From contig CM051030.1 of NCBI GenBank assembly GCA_027627225.1, positions 3,503,001-3,567,000 on the forward strand: a DNA stretch of 64,000 nucleotides. Reading direction: 5' to 3'. A program made the position numbers and the translations under genes. A model generated the notes under the pieces. That model was not told the DNA's origin and ran no database searches. It saw only the letters and a list, made by a program, of their open reading frames with translations. Shown here in pieces: positions 22,672-33,577 of the stretch (positions are counted from its first letter, which is position 1; each line of letters begins with the position of its first letter). The stretch is from Congeria kusceri (Eukaryota; Mollusca; Bivalvia; Myida; Dreissenidae).

Positions 22672-23226
22672 TATGGTGTACGCTTTGGTCAAAAGTACAT
22701 ATATGTACGGCTGCTAAGTATAGATGTAACTGTTGTTATAAAATTGTTACCACAGTTACAATTTTATGACTCCAGTAATAAATTTGTAACGGCAGTTACA
22801 TTTACAAATATAACTGCAGTAATAATTTATACCAACAATCATAAAATATGGCAATCGTCATAAAATTATAACCGCGGTTACATTTTTCTGACCAAATGCT
22901 GAACTTAAACTCTAAGTCTGTTTCGCGAATTAAATCACGTTTTATATAATGCCTTTTCGTCAAAATTGCATTTATTTATTTAAATATGAATTTTTCAATT
23001 ATAAAAACAATTTAAAGATACATATTTTATCAATAAATATGACAACTGTCATATTTTTTTACTTTCGGTATAAATTGTAACTGCAGTTATATCTGTAAAT
23101 GTAACTGCTGTTACAAATTTATGACTGCAGCCATAAATTTGTAACAGCGGTTACAATTTTATAACAGTTACATCTATATTCAGCTGTCGTGCATATATGT
23201 ACTTCTGACCCACAGGGTACGCCATA
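22672..23226. mobile_element. MITE with TA target site and an array of internal palindromes
   Basis: Ends tatggtgtacgctttggtc (22672) and gacccacagggtacgccata (23226) are inverted, and matching continues through aagtacatatatg and tatagatgtaactg to roughly 75 bp. TA at both edges suits a TA duplication (mariner- or IS630-like), which is an inference. The interior holds many GTAACnGCnGTTAC-type palindromes in both halves. No coding capacity is seen. Confidence 0.8.
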
Positions 23227-23433
23227 GTCCTGGGTTACGCCTTCATTTGATTTAAATAGTATTTTAATTTTAATATTTTAATACAATGATAATTTGAGGC
23301 TAAAAGTGGCAAAACTGTTTGTTTTTTAAACATTGTTTATGTTATTATAACTAAATCAATGTATGAATTTATTTAGTGCTGTTTCAATTATTAAAGTTGG
23401 TTATGAGCTCCTACATTTTGTTGCTTTTTGCAG

Positions 23434-23772
23434 ATGTGGTCTGATTCTGAAGATGATCGATTAATCAAAACTGCTATAGAATTGGAAGATACATATTTCA
23501 CACAACAAGAAGGTGCACATAATGTTACACCATGTCCCACAGAGCAAGACGATCATCAACAAGAAGAAAATACAACACATACAATGGATAGATCGTGTGA
23601 AGAAATAATTCCCACAAATGAAACAGTTAATGAAACTGGAAAAAACAGTGTTCAGAGAAAGAAGAGAAGACAAAAACAAACAAGAAAAAACTGAAATATA
23701 TATATTCGTCTAGCTCTAATGAAGATATTCCACTAAGCCTATATAGTGAAAAGATAAAAAAACGCTCTCATT
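23434..23772 (+). CDS. 5' part of the OTU/transposase-like gene, frame-broken
   Basis: A strong acceptor (ttgttgctttttgcag) ends at 23433, directly before ATGTGGTCTGATTCTGAAG, reading MWSDSEDDRLIKTAIELEDT and an acidic, then basic (RKKRRQKQTRK) stretch. The frame meets TGA at 23692. A neighbouring frame then reads KLKYIYSSSSNEDIPLSLYS and EKIKK across 23685-23762, after which the first frame resumes (LIESDDSDRDQTFVP). The switches coincide with A6 at 23685-23690 (one base short) and A7 at 23756-23762 (one base long). The two indels compensate each other. Residue composition is coding-like throughout. Either the copy is decaying or the consensus has homopolymer errors. Confidence 0.6.
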
Positions 23773-26502
23773 GAATCCGACGACAGCGATCGTGACCAAA
23801 CATTTGTGCCAGTTTCCAAAGACCTTAACTCAACAGACACAGAATTCTATTCAGATGTGTCTAATGAAACACGTAAAGACATTGATTTCAGACAAAATAT
23901 CAAAGGATATGTATACAAAATGTCCAAGAAGGGTAAACAAAGCAAGAAACATTCCACCCGAAGGCAAAGAAAACAACAAACAAAACATCCCCAATCCGAA
24001 TTGCATAACGCAAAGGATACTAGTGCTGTTCAATCGTTAGTTCAATGTGCAATTGTCAAAGCAAATGAAGGACGTGTAGATCAAATTCTTTTTGCCCATG
24101 GCTTTACAAGATGTGCAATGCCGCGACATGGAAACTGCTTTTTTGATGCAGCACTTCATTCAGGTAAAATCAGTGGAACAAGTCTGGAGCTTCGTCATGC
24201 TCTGTGCGATCATTTAGCACAAAACGCAGAAGAATATATTGGCTTTCTCTTGAACAGATTTTCTCCCGAAGACGAGGAGCCATTTGTTGCAAATTATTTG
24301 GAAGAAGTGGAAAACTTGAAACAAGAAGGATATTGGTCTAATAAAGTGGCAGACTTTCTTCCTCTTGCGCTTGCAAATCATACTGGTTTTACAGTGAACA
24401 TTTACACAAGCAAACCTGAACAACCTGTTATAGTTGTACAGCCTTCACTTGTCTCTTGTCAAGCTTCTGCATCGATTCATATTGCCTACATCTCGGCAAT
24501 AAATGTTCTTGAGCACTATGATGCATGTGAACCGATAAAGACCACCAGCAATGATGCTACTCAAAGTCAGACGCTATGTAATGATACTGCTGCATCAGCT
24601 CATGGAAACGAAAATGAGCAGATCTTCATTGCTACTCCAATACCAGCATCACAAAAATCTACCAGTACTCCACGAAAAAAGGCAAAATTCTTAACACCCC
24701 CAAAGAAAAAACTCTGTAGAAAGCGAAAGGCAACACCAGATAACTGGAAACGAAATGTTCGCAAAAAGCTTAAATTAAGTGGGCAGGAATACACATCTGC
24801 AACTGGTAACATTATTCCCAAGAAGTATATTAAACCTTGCAATTGCTCCAAGTGCAGATACAAATGTAACCAACAGTGTACAGAGGTAGACCGAATAGCA
24901 ATATTTACTTCATTTTGGGCACTTGAATCATATGAACGGCAAAAGGATTTTATCTGTTCAAGAGTTCAACAAAAGAATACAAAAACATTGCTTGACGAAA
25001 ATGACCGGAAAATATCAAAAAGGAAACAAGTTACTAGGAATTACAATTTTGAAATTGGCAGTGACATAGTTAGGGTTTGCAAGAGATTTTTCTTAAGAAC
25101 ATTGGCTGTAGGTGAGGCATTTGTGGTTCATGCTTTAGAAAATAAAGTTGCAGGACACTTTGAAGGAAAGGAAAGACGTGGTAAAGGCCCATCTGCAAAC
25201 AGAATAAAAGATGAAATGCTAAACAGAGTTCGAAGTCACATTAAGTCTTTTCCCACTGTTGAAGGGCATTACACAAGAAAAGACTCCAAACGGCAATACC
25301 TGGAAACATCACTAACTGTTCCAAAAATGTATGAATTGTACAGAGAAAAATGTACAGAAGAAGAGCAACAGACTGTTAAATTATCCATGTATCGACGTGT
25401 GTTTAATGAGGAGTTTAATTTATCTTTCCATGTTCCAAAGAAAGATCAGTGTAATTTATGTTCAAAGTATTACACGGCTGAACACGATGGTGTCTTAACT
25501 GAAAAAATGAAATACGAATTCAATCTACACCAGCAACGAAAGATAAAGGCAAGGGAGGAAAAGGCCAATGACAAGGAATTAGCAAAAGCAGATAGCAAAA
25601 TCCATGCATGCACATTTGACTTACAATCTGTTCTCTATACCCCATGCAGTTTAGTCAGTGTAATGTATTATATGCGCAAATTATGTTGCTATAATCTCTC
25701 TGTATACAATCTCGGCAATGGTGATGGTTCTTGTTTTGTTTGGTCGGAAATAAATGGCAAAAGAGGTTCTAGTGAAATCGCGACATGTATACACCTTTAC
25801 CTCAAAAGTCTTCCCAGCACAGTTGAACATGTGATACTATATTCAGACGCATGTACAGGCCAAAACAGGAATCAAGTCATGGCTTCAAGTCTCCTTTATG
25901 CAGTGAATCAAATTGGAAATATCAAACTTATTGACCACACATTTCTTGAGTCAGGGCACACACACATCGAGTGCGACAGTATGCACGCTGCAATTGAATT
26001 TGCCAAGAAGAGGACTCAGATTAATGTTCCAAGTCAGTGGGATACTGTTATTACCATGGCACGAAGGCACAAACCATACCATGTTGTTCCACTCAGCTAC
26101 AATGATTTCATTGACCTTCTCGATCTGAAATCAAGAAACCTCAAAGCAGTGAATACCGACAGTGGTGTGAAGGTGAACTGGACACACATGAAATGGATGC
26201 GGTTTACTGCCACTGATCCCGGTGCATGCCTTTTTAAATACGATTTGAATGATAAGGCTTTTGAAAGAATTTTACTTGTACCTCAGAACAACACAATACT
26301 AGAAGCTTTTCCAAAGAGGTACAAATCAAGATTACCAATTACTTCTGCAAAAAAGAAGGATTTAGTAACGCTATGCAAAAATGGAATCATTCCCAAAGAA
26401 TTCCACGAATATTATCGAACACTTCCAACCAGCCAATCTGCAAAGGATGTACTTCCAGACCCTGACATTCAAGAAAGTGACAGTTCAACAGATGATGATT
26501 AA
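23773..26502 (+). CDS. OTU protease-like / transposase-like fusion protein (main open frame)
   Basis: This is an uninterrupted frame of about 909 codons. Numbering from the Val codon at 23806, residues 95-242 resemble an OTU cysteine protease: Cys111 in RHGNCFFDAAL and His237 in LEHYDA fit the catalytic pair, although the usual Asp before G-N/D-C is replaced by His. Residues 288-325 are strongly basic (nuclear-localisation-like). Residues 345-358 form a C-x-C-x2-C-x3-C-x3-C cluster followed by FTSFWALESYERQKDF. Residues 545-770 hold CNLCSKY, then FDLQ (Asp605), YSDACTGQNRN (Asp681), ESGHTHIECDSMH (His718, His720, Asp724, His727). This is the pattern of the metazoan GGQNkN/DUF7869-type domain, which I believe has a transposase-like RNase H fold. 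The tail is acidic. The likely role is a transposon-encoded or domesticated transposon protein acting in the nucleus, with the OTU part possibly removing ubiquitin. Codon use looks ordinary for the window. A TIR pair around the gene was not found. Confidence 0.75.
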   Translation, partial: ESDDSDRDQTFVPVSKDLNSTDTEFYSDVSNETRKDIDFRQNIKGYVYKMSKKGKQSKKHSTRRQRKQQTKHPQSELHNAKDTSAVQSLVQCAIVKANEGRVDQILFAHGFTRCAMPRHGNCFFDAALHSGKISGTSLELRHALCDHLAQNAEEYIGFLLNRFSPEDEEPFVANYLEEVENLKQEGYWSNKVADFLPLALANHTGFTVNIYTSKPEQPVIVVQPSLVSCQASASIHIAYISAINVLEHYDACEPIKTTSNDATQSQTLCNDTAASAHGNENEQIFIATPIPASQKSTSTPRKKAKFLTPPKKKLCRKRKATPDNWKRNVRKKLKLSGQEYTSATGNIIPKKYIKPCNCSKCRYKCNQQCTEVDRIAIFTSFWALESYERQKDFICSRVQQKNTKTLLDENDRKISKRKQVTRNYNFEIGSDIVRVCKRFFLRTLAVGEAFVVHALENKVAGHFEGKERRGKGPSANRIKDEMLNRVRSHIKSFPTVEGHYTRKDSKRQYLETSLTVPKMYELYREKCTEEEQQTVKLSMYRRVFNEEFNLSFHVPKKDQCNLCSKYYTAEHDGVLTEKMKYEFNLHQQRKIKAREEKANDKELAKADSKIHACTFDLQSVLYTPCSLVSVMYYMRKLCCYNLSVYNLGNGDGSCFVWSEINGKRGSSEIATCIHLYLKSLPSTVEHVILYSDACTGQNRNQVMASSLLYAVNQIGNIKLIDHTFLESGHTHIECDSMHAAIEFAKKRTQINVPSQWDTVITMARRHKPYHVVPLSYNDFIDLLDLKSRNLKAVNTDSGVKVNWTHMKWMRFTATDPGACLFKYDLNDKAFERILLVPQNNTILEAFPKRYKSRLPITSAKKKDLVTLCKNGIIPKEFHEYYRTLPTSQSAKDVLPDPDIQESDSSTDDD

Positions 26503-27027
26503 TCTGCTGTGCTGAAAGTAAAGGCTAAAATTTAAAAAAAAAAAAACAGTATGAGAAAAATTGTCTTCACACTGAAAATACTGTATTTACATGTAATTTT
26601 GTTGTAAGTTTCCTTAGTTTCGGATCTGTATATAACAATACATCATTTTTTATGTTATGAATTGGTATGTTTTGCTATTTTCCATTCGAGCTATAGACCT
26701 GCATTTCCATAAACAGGGTTTATGCACAATGTAAAGGATAGAAATAAACGGATGTGATTGGTGCAATAATGCCGCAGATGATGATACAATATTGTTGTAG
26801 GATGCGTTTTCACTTTGTATATTGTGAATTGTTCCAGCAAAAACCAGGTATGTCAAGATACCATGTTTTTGCTCGATCACTTAAAGCCCTTTTATTTTAA
26901 AGTGTTAGTGCAAAAACATTTTTTGCCTTTTTCTGTACGATTTAATAGTATTTTATCATAAATCTTATACTACATGATAAACTATATCCTTTCATATGTT
27001 ATTGTCAAGTTTTGTAATCAAAATAAA
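26503..27027 (+). other. 3' UTR-like region ending at AATAAA
   Basis: After the TAA stop at 26500 there is an A13 run at 26536 and AT-rich sequence up to aataaa at 27022-27027. The words agcaaaaaccaggtat (26836) and agatactaggtttttgct (27084) are inverted relative to each other and may bound a small element. Confidence 0.35.
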
Positions 27028-27149
27028 GATATCAACACGTATGACCTGTTTTTTGCTTTTCCTGAAAACTTTATAAAAACGGAGATACTAGGTTTTTGCT
27101 CTAAGCCCTCGATATAACCTTTTTTTTCTTTAACTTTTTTTTCTTCGCG

Positions 27150-27450
27150 GCATATTCGCCACACAGTTTAGGTATATTGGACTTCATGTCAACTGTTTCA
27201 ACGTCTCCCATCAAAGAAACTATACCTTAGCTATAAATTTCGTTCATAGAAAAAGACATTTCACATATGAGTTTGAAAATTTACTTTTTCAAAATACGAA
27301 TTACCGAAAAGCCACATATAAGCGAAAACTGCTCTTTACCGAAAGTCGGAAAAAGTTAATGATTAATAGGCAAAAAAAACAACTGTTATTGTCGGCAGAA
27401 AAAAATGGGGGGAGGTCGGGTAAGCGGAAACAAACAACTTTTTGTTTTAC
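27150..27450 (+). repeat. Copy of the cgcctcccatcaaagaaactg family
   Basis: It carries cacacagtttaggtatattgga, acgtctcccatcaaagaaactataccttag, aattaccgaaaagccacatataagcgaaaactgctctttaccgaaagtcgg and ggggaggtcgggtaagcgg, in the same order as the 7820-8295 and inverted 30465-30790 copies. Confidence 0.75.
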
Positions 27451-28345
27451 GCCTTATTAATTTTAATCTTAGTCTTAATCTGAAATATCAAACCAATTGA
27501 AAGCAAAGCTCAAATGTTACGAGCCTTCTCATTGGTCAATGTTTTACGTTGATACTAAGTTTAAGATGGAGAACTTTCACAGTCGTGGAGCCTGGACAGA
27601 AAGCGTGCATTGGCCTATATTCAAAGCAAAACTAGGGGGAAAAAAACACAAGCCTGTCAGATGCACTTGCTTTTCGAAAAATGTTACTTTCATTTTCACC
27701 AAACTATAAATATCATGAACACATCCAATAAACCAATCTTCTTTTGCCGACAACAAAAAATCTTGTTGGCACAAATGTTTGTGGTTAGTGTACAACCATG
27801 CCAGAAAATATTTCAACTGGTACACCCGTTTAAAGTGTCCAAAACTACCACATGAATTGCCCAGTACCAAGAAAAATGCGTCAAAACTCGAAACAAATTA
27901 TAGCTGTTCCTAAAAGATCAAGGTAAAATTCAGTAAATTCAGACCTCCCCATTTACAAAGTAAAGTTACATTGCGAACCAAAATTGCAAAAATACACTTC
28001 CTGTTGTAACCTATACCCTGATAGCAAAGGTCAAAACTGCGGCAAGATTTTAAAATATTATATGGAGCTTAAACTAATATACATGTACGGTAATTGATTG
28101 GACTCCATACTCGACGGGCGTGCTCCAATGCATTATGAAAAGTCGCGATTACAAAACAATGTTAAAGGGCCTTATTCAAAGATTTTCGTATTTTTTAAAA
28201 GCATTTCAAACTTCGTAAATGTAAAAAAACAAATCATTTGGAGTTTGCTATACCGGTATACTGTACGTGACACGCGCATTTTCAAAAATATCTAATGCGT
28301 TTCAAAAAGCACAAACGCTTTATAAATATACATTGATCAGTTTAT
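27451..28345. other. Unassigned sequence with a truncated TIR-family end
   Basis: About 28165-28240 begins aaagggccttattcaaagattttcgtattttttaaaagcatttcaaa, resembling the left end of the 19190 family. No gene is recognised. The open frames on both strands at 27577-27870 overlap and lack features. Confidence 0.35.
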
Positions 28346-28346
28346 G

Positions 28347-28645
28347 TTCGATTTATCGTTGTTTATCGGCCAATAAACAACGATTGAGTTCTGATGCGTA
28401 GGCATGGTTTAATAGCCACGCATCAGAACGATAAAGAGTTGTTTATTGGCCGATAAACAACGATAATGCAAAAATTATTAAGAATCTAACATGATCTGAC
28501 AAATATTTTTGCAATTGTAACTGGAACTACTTTTTACTAAGCTGCCCCCAGAATCGGGACTTCTTTTTGCGTTGTTTATTGGGTAGTTTAACAACGATAA
28601 TTGTGTTCTTAGTCTATAGAAAAATCAGCGAGTATCATGTTAGAT
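28347..28645 (+). repeat. Nested-palindrome repeat copy
   Basis: tcgttgtttatcggccaataaacaacgattgagttctgatgcgtagg is followed by a short spacer and gccacgcatcagaac, tttattggccgataaacaacg, aatctaacatgatctgac and a closing atcatgttagatt. The spacer is only about 12 bases, so the hairpin is nearly perfect. Confidence 0.8.
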
Positions 28646-29675
28646 TTATTCATACATGGCACGATATTTCTAATAAAAGTTGCTGTGTAAAGTGTGTTAT
28701 CTCGTTGATTATTTTAAAATCCAGTCTACCTTTCTTGTTTATCCTTGGTGACAAACATTTCGGAAGTTTCAATTTGCAATCTGTGCATACGACACTGTTC
28801 CATAAAATTCAATTATTTCAAGTGCCTTTAATGGAAAATGCACTCTGCTTTGTTTGCGATGAAATCGTCGTCATATACAGGCAAATGTTTGGTTTTCCAA
28901 CATCACATTGCCCATCTTTCTTTGCGTTTCCCAGTTGTCAGCGATATTTAAATAGTTTCAGATTACTGGCTTTTAAACGAACATATTCACACTTCTTCTG
29001 GCTTTTAAACGAACATATTCACATTTCTTCGAACATATTGTTACAAAAATTAGAATGTGAGGGCGAGTAGTTCATATCTTCAAACGTCACACAACAGAAT
29101 ATACACTCTACATTTTATTGACACTCTACGATAATAAATATATACACCAATATAGTTCATGAATAACTCTCACTCAAACTCCTCACATCATTCCATGCCC
29201 ATGCTCAACTCCCAACTTCCCCCAGATTCTGCGTGTTCCTGGCTTTTATACGAATCTGCTTACTCTCCCATATTTGGGTATTACCAAGGTGTGGATTGAC
29301 AATGATAGGCCCCTAATATTTATTAGGATAACTGCTAAGCGATTTATATTTCCAGAACACAGTCTTGTCACTACAATCATTGTTTATTATAATAACTGTT
29401 AAAAGACAAAACAGCATAACATGAAGTTACCTTTATTAATTAATATTTATGAAGGCAACTGTTGAAGGTTCACCCAAACAGACTCTGCCGAGCAACAGAA
29501 CAGACCAGTCTTTGCTAATTTATGATGGTAAACGATGACAACATACCCTGTTCAGATAACTGATTTCCACCATACTAAGATGGCATCAAAGAAAGCAGTC
29601 TTAATTTATTTCTAGTACTAAAGAAATACAACAATATTCACACAGTCTTCTGACTGTAAAAAATATATTTTTACA
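28646..29675. other. Unassigned sequence
   Basis: A 29-bp direct duplication (ctggcttttaaacgaacatattcaca) lies at about 28968-29025. A 167-residue frame (28567-29070) starts inside the palindrome repeat and shows no domain signature. No reliable gene is seen. Confidence 0.35.
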
Positions 29676-29677
29676 CT

Positions 29678-30018
29678 TAAAGGTGCAGTTACGCACTTTT
29701 TGGCTGTGCGATTTTTTTTCTAAAACAGACTTGTTCTATAATATTTTGAATTTTATTGTTCATATTTCAGTGTTTAAACAATATCTGTGTTGTTGTATTG
29801 TTGTTTTTTTAGAAATATTTGCTTCCTGGTAGACATTACATATTAATGTTTTACACAAAAAACAATACCGGTGCATATCAAAATTATTATGTATTGCAAC
29901 CACAAAGCATAACAGACAAAAAGTTTCGGTTCGATATATTCTACAAATTCCTGTTTTAAAATTCCATTTGTAGAGAAATGTTTTTCCAACCACAAACTGT
30001 GAAACTGTCCCTTTAAAC
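29678..30018. mobile_element. Short TIR element, copy 1
   Basis: The left end taaaggtgcagttacgcactttttggctgtg and the right end aaccacaaactgtgaaactgtccctttaaa are imperfectly inverted. A related element spans about 31604-31937. Confidence 0.45.
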
Positions 30019-30039
30019 TGCACATTTCACAAACGCGTT

Positions 30040-30272
30040 GACCGTCTCCGTGGCCTGGTGGTTCGGGCGTTCGCCTACGGAGCGGGAGATTGCGGGTTCG
30101 AGCCCCAACTGCGACGTACCAAAGTCTTTAAAAATGTGACTGGTAATGCTCCCTAGGCATGTCAGGACTGGTCGACCCGGTTTCAGGATAATGTGATTGG
30201 GTGTTTGACTGAAAAAATTGTTGGTGGGACGTAACACAAACAAACGAACAAACAAACGAACAAACAAACCCA
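30040..30272 (+). mobile_element. tRNA-derived SINE with (AAAC)n tail
   Basis: The head reads gtctccgtggcctggtggttcgggcgttcgcc with A box tggcctggtgg (30051-30061), and B box ggttcgagccc lies at 30095-30105. The tRNA-unrelated body carries catgtcaggactggtcgacccggtttcaggataatgtgattgggtg. The tail is (acaaacaaacga)n at about 30236-30270. The promoter boxes are intact, so this could be a recent insertion. Confidence 0.8.
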
Positions 30273-30464
30273 AAGGCGTTGACAAAAGCGAAGCGGCCCA
30301 TTCAATTATTATTTTTATTGATTAAAATTGTCATAAACTACACAATTATTGTATCAGTATTTTGTTGCGTTTGTCATTTGAACGCTATGGCAAAGATTGC
30401 TTCTGCATGTTTTAGTTGTATGTTTCTGTGCTTGGCATTGAAAGCCATAAGGTGTAACAAAAGT

Positions 30465-30790
30465 TGTTTGTTTCCGCTTACCCGACCCCCCCCCCCCCCC
30501 CCTATTTTTCCGCCGACCTAAACGTTTTATTGCCTATCCATCATTAACTTTTTCTGGCTTACGGTAAAAAAAGCAGTTTTCGCTAACATGCGGCTTTTTG
30601 GTAAGTAGCAAACATTTCGGATTGTCTGAGTGAGACAGGCGCTTTTGGTAATATACAAATTCTTCGATGGGAGGCGTTTTTAAACATTTTACATGCAGTC
30701 AAATATACCTATAAACTGTGTGTTTAATATGCGGCGAAGATAAAAAAGTTAAAGGAAAAAAAGTTATTTTTACCTCCTTCCGCCCCCCAG
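30465..30790 (-). repeat. Inverted copy of the cgcctcccatcaaagaaactg family
   Basis: Reverse-complement matches to 7820-8295 include ccgcttacccgacc(C)n, ccatcattaactttttctggcttacggtaaa, gcagttttcgctaacatgcgg and cttcgatgggaggcg. The C18 run near 30487 is assembly-sensitive. Confidence 0.75.
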
Positions 30791-31603
30791 ATTTTTGGAG
30801 ACGTAATTAGTTTTGGTTGGCCTAAATAAGAAAAAGACAACTATTGCGTGAAGAATTGGCGCTTGAAGTAAAAAAATACAGTGTTTAAATCATTGTATTC
30901 AAAAATTAAAGTGCCTTTCAAAACTGGTTCTCGGGAAGCAGGGCTATTTTTAAATAATTACTGAAAATTATATGGCACTACATGCAAAAGAGAAGTACAT
31001 TGGCGCATCGGTTTATAGCCCCATTCGAAGGTTATTTGGCACCATAAATTGTGTCTTTAAGTGAGACCCAAAACAGCAGCAGCTTAAAGGTGGCACTTTG
31101 CACTTTCAGCCAAATACTCGAATTGTGAGAAATTTCTTAGAATTGTGATACTGCGAAATTGAGCAGCATTTTAACTGTTAAGTGATTTACAGCTTGTACG
31201 TATCAGATTTGAGTGTGTGTTCTTTATTGCATGCTTAGTAAATTTGAAAATCTACCCTAGACGACAAATGTGTGTATGTGTTCAGCCACCTTGCGCTTAA
31301 AATTCGTAGATGAGGAGTCCTATAACACTGAACGCCATTTTGGCAGGATATTTAAAAGCGCATATACATACATTAAAATTAAAATGATTGACGCCCAGTT
31401 TGCTCAGTTGCCGCAAAAAAAGTGAAATGATGTTTGGTTTGTTTTCAGGTGTCGACATTGTCAGTGTGTGCAAGACGGCTCCAACCCAGACCCCACCAGG
31501 CCTAGTCCGAAGCCCGTGAAACCGCATAGTTCCCCCAAAATGAACAACTTTAGCATAACATGGTGGATGTTTTTCCTGGGTCAGGACTTTCGGTTTTTCA
31601 TCT

Positions 31604-31937
31604 TAAAGGGATAGTTTAACCGTTTTGGATTGGATTTTTTTTTCTCTAAAAATTGGATTTTAAAACAGAAATTTGTAGAATCTATCGACACTTTTCATCT
31701 GTTATACTGTATTGCTTGGGAAACATAATTATTATGATATTTACTATACTTTCTGGTGTAAAAACTTACTAGGGTATGTCTACCAGGTTACTTTTTTCTC
31801 GAAAAATAAGAGATATTTGTCAAACGTCTAACTGTTCGAACCTAGAAATATGAACAATAAATTTGTTATACAACAAGAAAGTAAGTTTTATAAAACAACA
31901 ATCTCACAGCCAAAAATTGTGAAACTGTCCCTTGAAA
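31604..31937. mobile_element. Short TIR element, copy 2
   Basis: It begins ttaaagggatagtttaaccgttttggattgg and ends ctcacagccaaaaattgtgaaactgtcccttg, imperfectly inverted and related to 29678-30018. Confidence 0.45.
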
Positions 31938-32424
31938 AATAGGCCCATGTTGTGGCACTGTATTTTCTGTAATAATGTGTTTTATTTCAGGACCGAACTG
32001 TAAAATCATTTTATTTCGTGCATTCTCGGAAAACGGCTTATTCACGCGGTCTTACATTCGCACGTGTTTATGCCCCCGGCATCTTGATGCGGGATGTATA
32101 TAGTGATTTTCCTGTCTGTCCGTCCTTCCGTGACAAGGTTAAGTAGATTTTACCGTTTCGTCTAGCACCAACACCGCTAACGACAACTCTTGGATACTTA
32201 CACAGTTGTTGCTTATGACCATTCCTTTCCACCCAAATCACCTAACCTGACATTTGACCTTGACCTAATTTGCACTTAGAATAATTTAACAATTACTGTT
32301 TCTTGGTTAATAGTGTTAAAGTATAGCGCGCATTTTAAGGCATTACAAGTTCAAATACAATGTGTTCATTTTTACAGGACTAATATTGGAAACACAAACT
32401 TAACACCAATCAATGTTTTTGTCA
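31938..32424. other. Intergenic sequence downstream of the minus-strand secreted-protein gene
   Basis: It contains a repeat-like tgcccccggcatcttgatgcgggatgtatatag with gtctgtccgtccttccgtgac (32068-32135), a dispersed end of the GTCC type. I see no coding feature. Confidence 0.4.
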
Positions 32425-32430
32425 TTTATT
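32425..32430 (-). promoter_or_regulatory. Candidate polyadenylation signal of the secreted-protein gene
   Basis: Minus-strand AATAAA lies 362 bases beyond the stop codon at 32792, a reasonable 3' UTR length. Confidence 0.4.
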
Positions 32431-32791
32431 TCTTGCACGTAGTAAACGAAACAAATATACAACAACTTGAAAACCATTAGTATTTTAAGAAAACGAAAAT
32501 CATTAATATAATAATGTTAATATTTACACAACTTCCAGTTTTCTCATCAAATATTTCACATTTGTGAACATTATCGAACATCTTCATTTTTGAACATGAA
32601 CAAGTGTACATTGTACATAGTATATACTTTAAAGTTCTAAATAATAATGTCTGTAAACCAAGCTATCCAATCATGTGTGCACTGTTTGAAGCATTTAATA
32701 CACCGAGCCACACACATAAACCCCCGGTTCAATCAAAAAGACTCATACGTGGGTAGCTATAACCGACAAAGACACCTCTTCCGGTTCCCGT

Positions 32792-33171
32792 TTACCAAGA
32801 GCCTCCCCCCTTCCCCCCCTCGCCTCCCTTCCCATTTGGCCCCGGCTCCCCAGGCTGTCCGTCCTGACCTTTGAATAACCCCAAAAAACCTGCCCCTCCC
32901 TTGCCCCCTTGCCCTGCCCCTTTACCACTGTGTCCCGTCTGTACCCCACCCTTCCCCCCTTCCCCTCCCCCTCCATTTAACCAACTGAACCAACCCGACC
33001 CCCCCTTTCCCCCCTCCCCGCCTTTGCCGTTGGGTCCCGGCTCCCCTGGCTGGCCGTCCTGACCCCTAAAGCTTCCAAACCAACCCGAACCTCCTTTGCC
33101 CCCTTCCCCTCCCCGGCTCATAGCTGAATATTCCCACATCCGCCACGCAGAGTTTGCGCCTGCGCATTGGC
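32792..33171 (-). CDS. Secreted FET-like gene, exon 5: zinc-finger-like remnant and Gly/Lys/Glu-rich tail
   Basis: The acceptor tctatttattttcag opens the exon with two carried bases, matching the single-base overhang of exon 4 (Gly codon at the junction). The product reads GQCAGANSAWRMWEYSAMSR, where C-x3-N-x-AWR recalls the RanBP2-type zinc finger of FUS/EWS/TAF15, but the later Cys pair is lost. Next come about 105 residues of GGEGGKGG units with two copies of a GQDGQPGEPGPNGK block that keeps Gly-X-Y triplet order, separated by SGWF and GFLGLF patches, stopping after GGGSW at 32792. The tail is low-complexity and could form a disordered or short collagen-like segment. The opposite strand of this DNA is only open as Pro-rich shadow. 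Confidence 0.6.
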
Positions 33172-33577
33172 CTGAAAATAAATAGAGAGATAAATAGCAA
33201 GGCATGTACCCGCCACAAAAAATGAGAAACCAGAATAATAATTATGATACTTTGAATACGGGAAATTGCAAACATGAACCTAAAAAATGAACCCTGATTA
33301 ATCACTTGAGTGCAATTCATTTCATACACTGTCCATCAAGAAAATATCGCAAAAGCTTTACATTTCGAATAAATACTATTAAATAAACACATCAACATTC
33401 ATTGGACTCTTTATAAACACTGCTTACGTATACATATATTACATAAATTTAATTTAAGCAAATTATTTTGAAAAAATATTGCATTTAAATCCGCATATAT
33501 TTATAACTGGATTATATAGTGAACATTTCAAGTTCAATTGCAAATACGGTTGCGTGTAAGTATCGTTCATTACTTAC

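Noticed and set aside
28567..29070. 167-residue plus-strand protein
   Set aside because: It begins inside the palindrome repeat, has no domain-like pattern and includes a direct duplication.
30040..30115. Functional tRNA gene at the SINE head
   Set aside because: It continues into a SINE body and an AAAC tail, so it is a SINE promoter rather than a tRNA gene.
32871..33062. Pro-rich plus-strand protein
   Set aside because: It is the opposite strand of the Gly-rich exon 5, which has consistent splice phase and stop.
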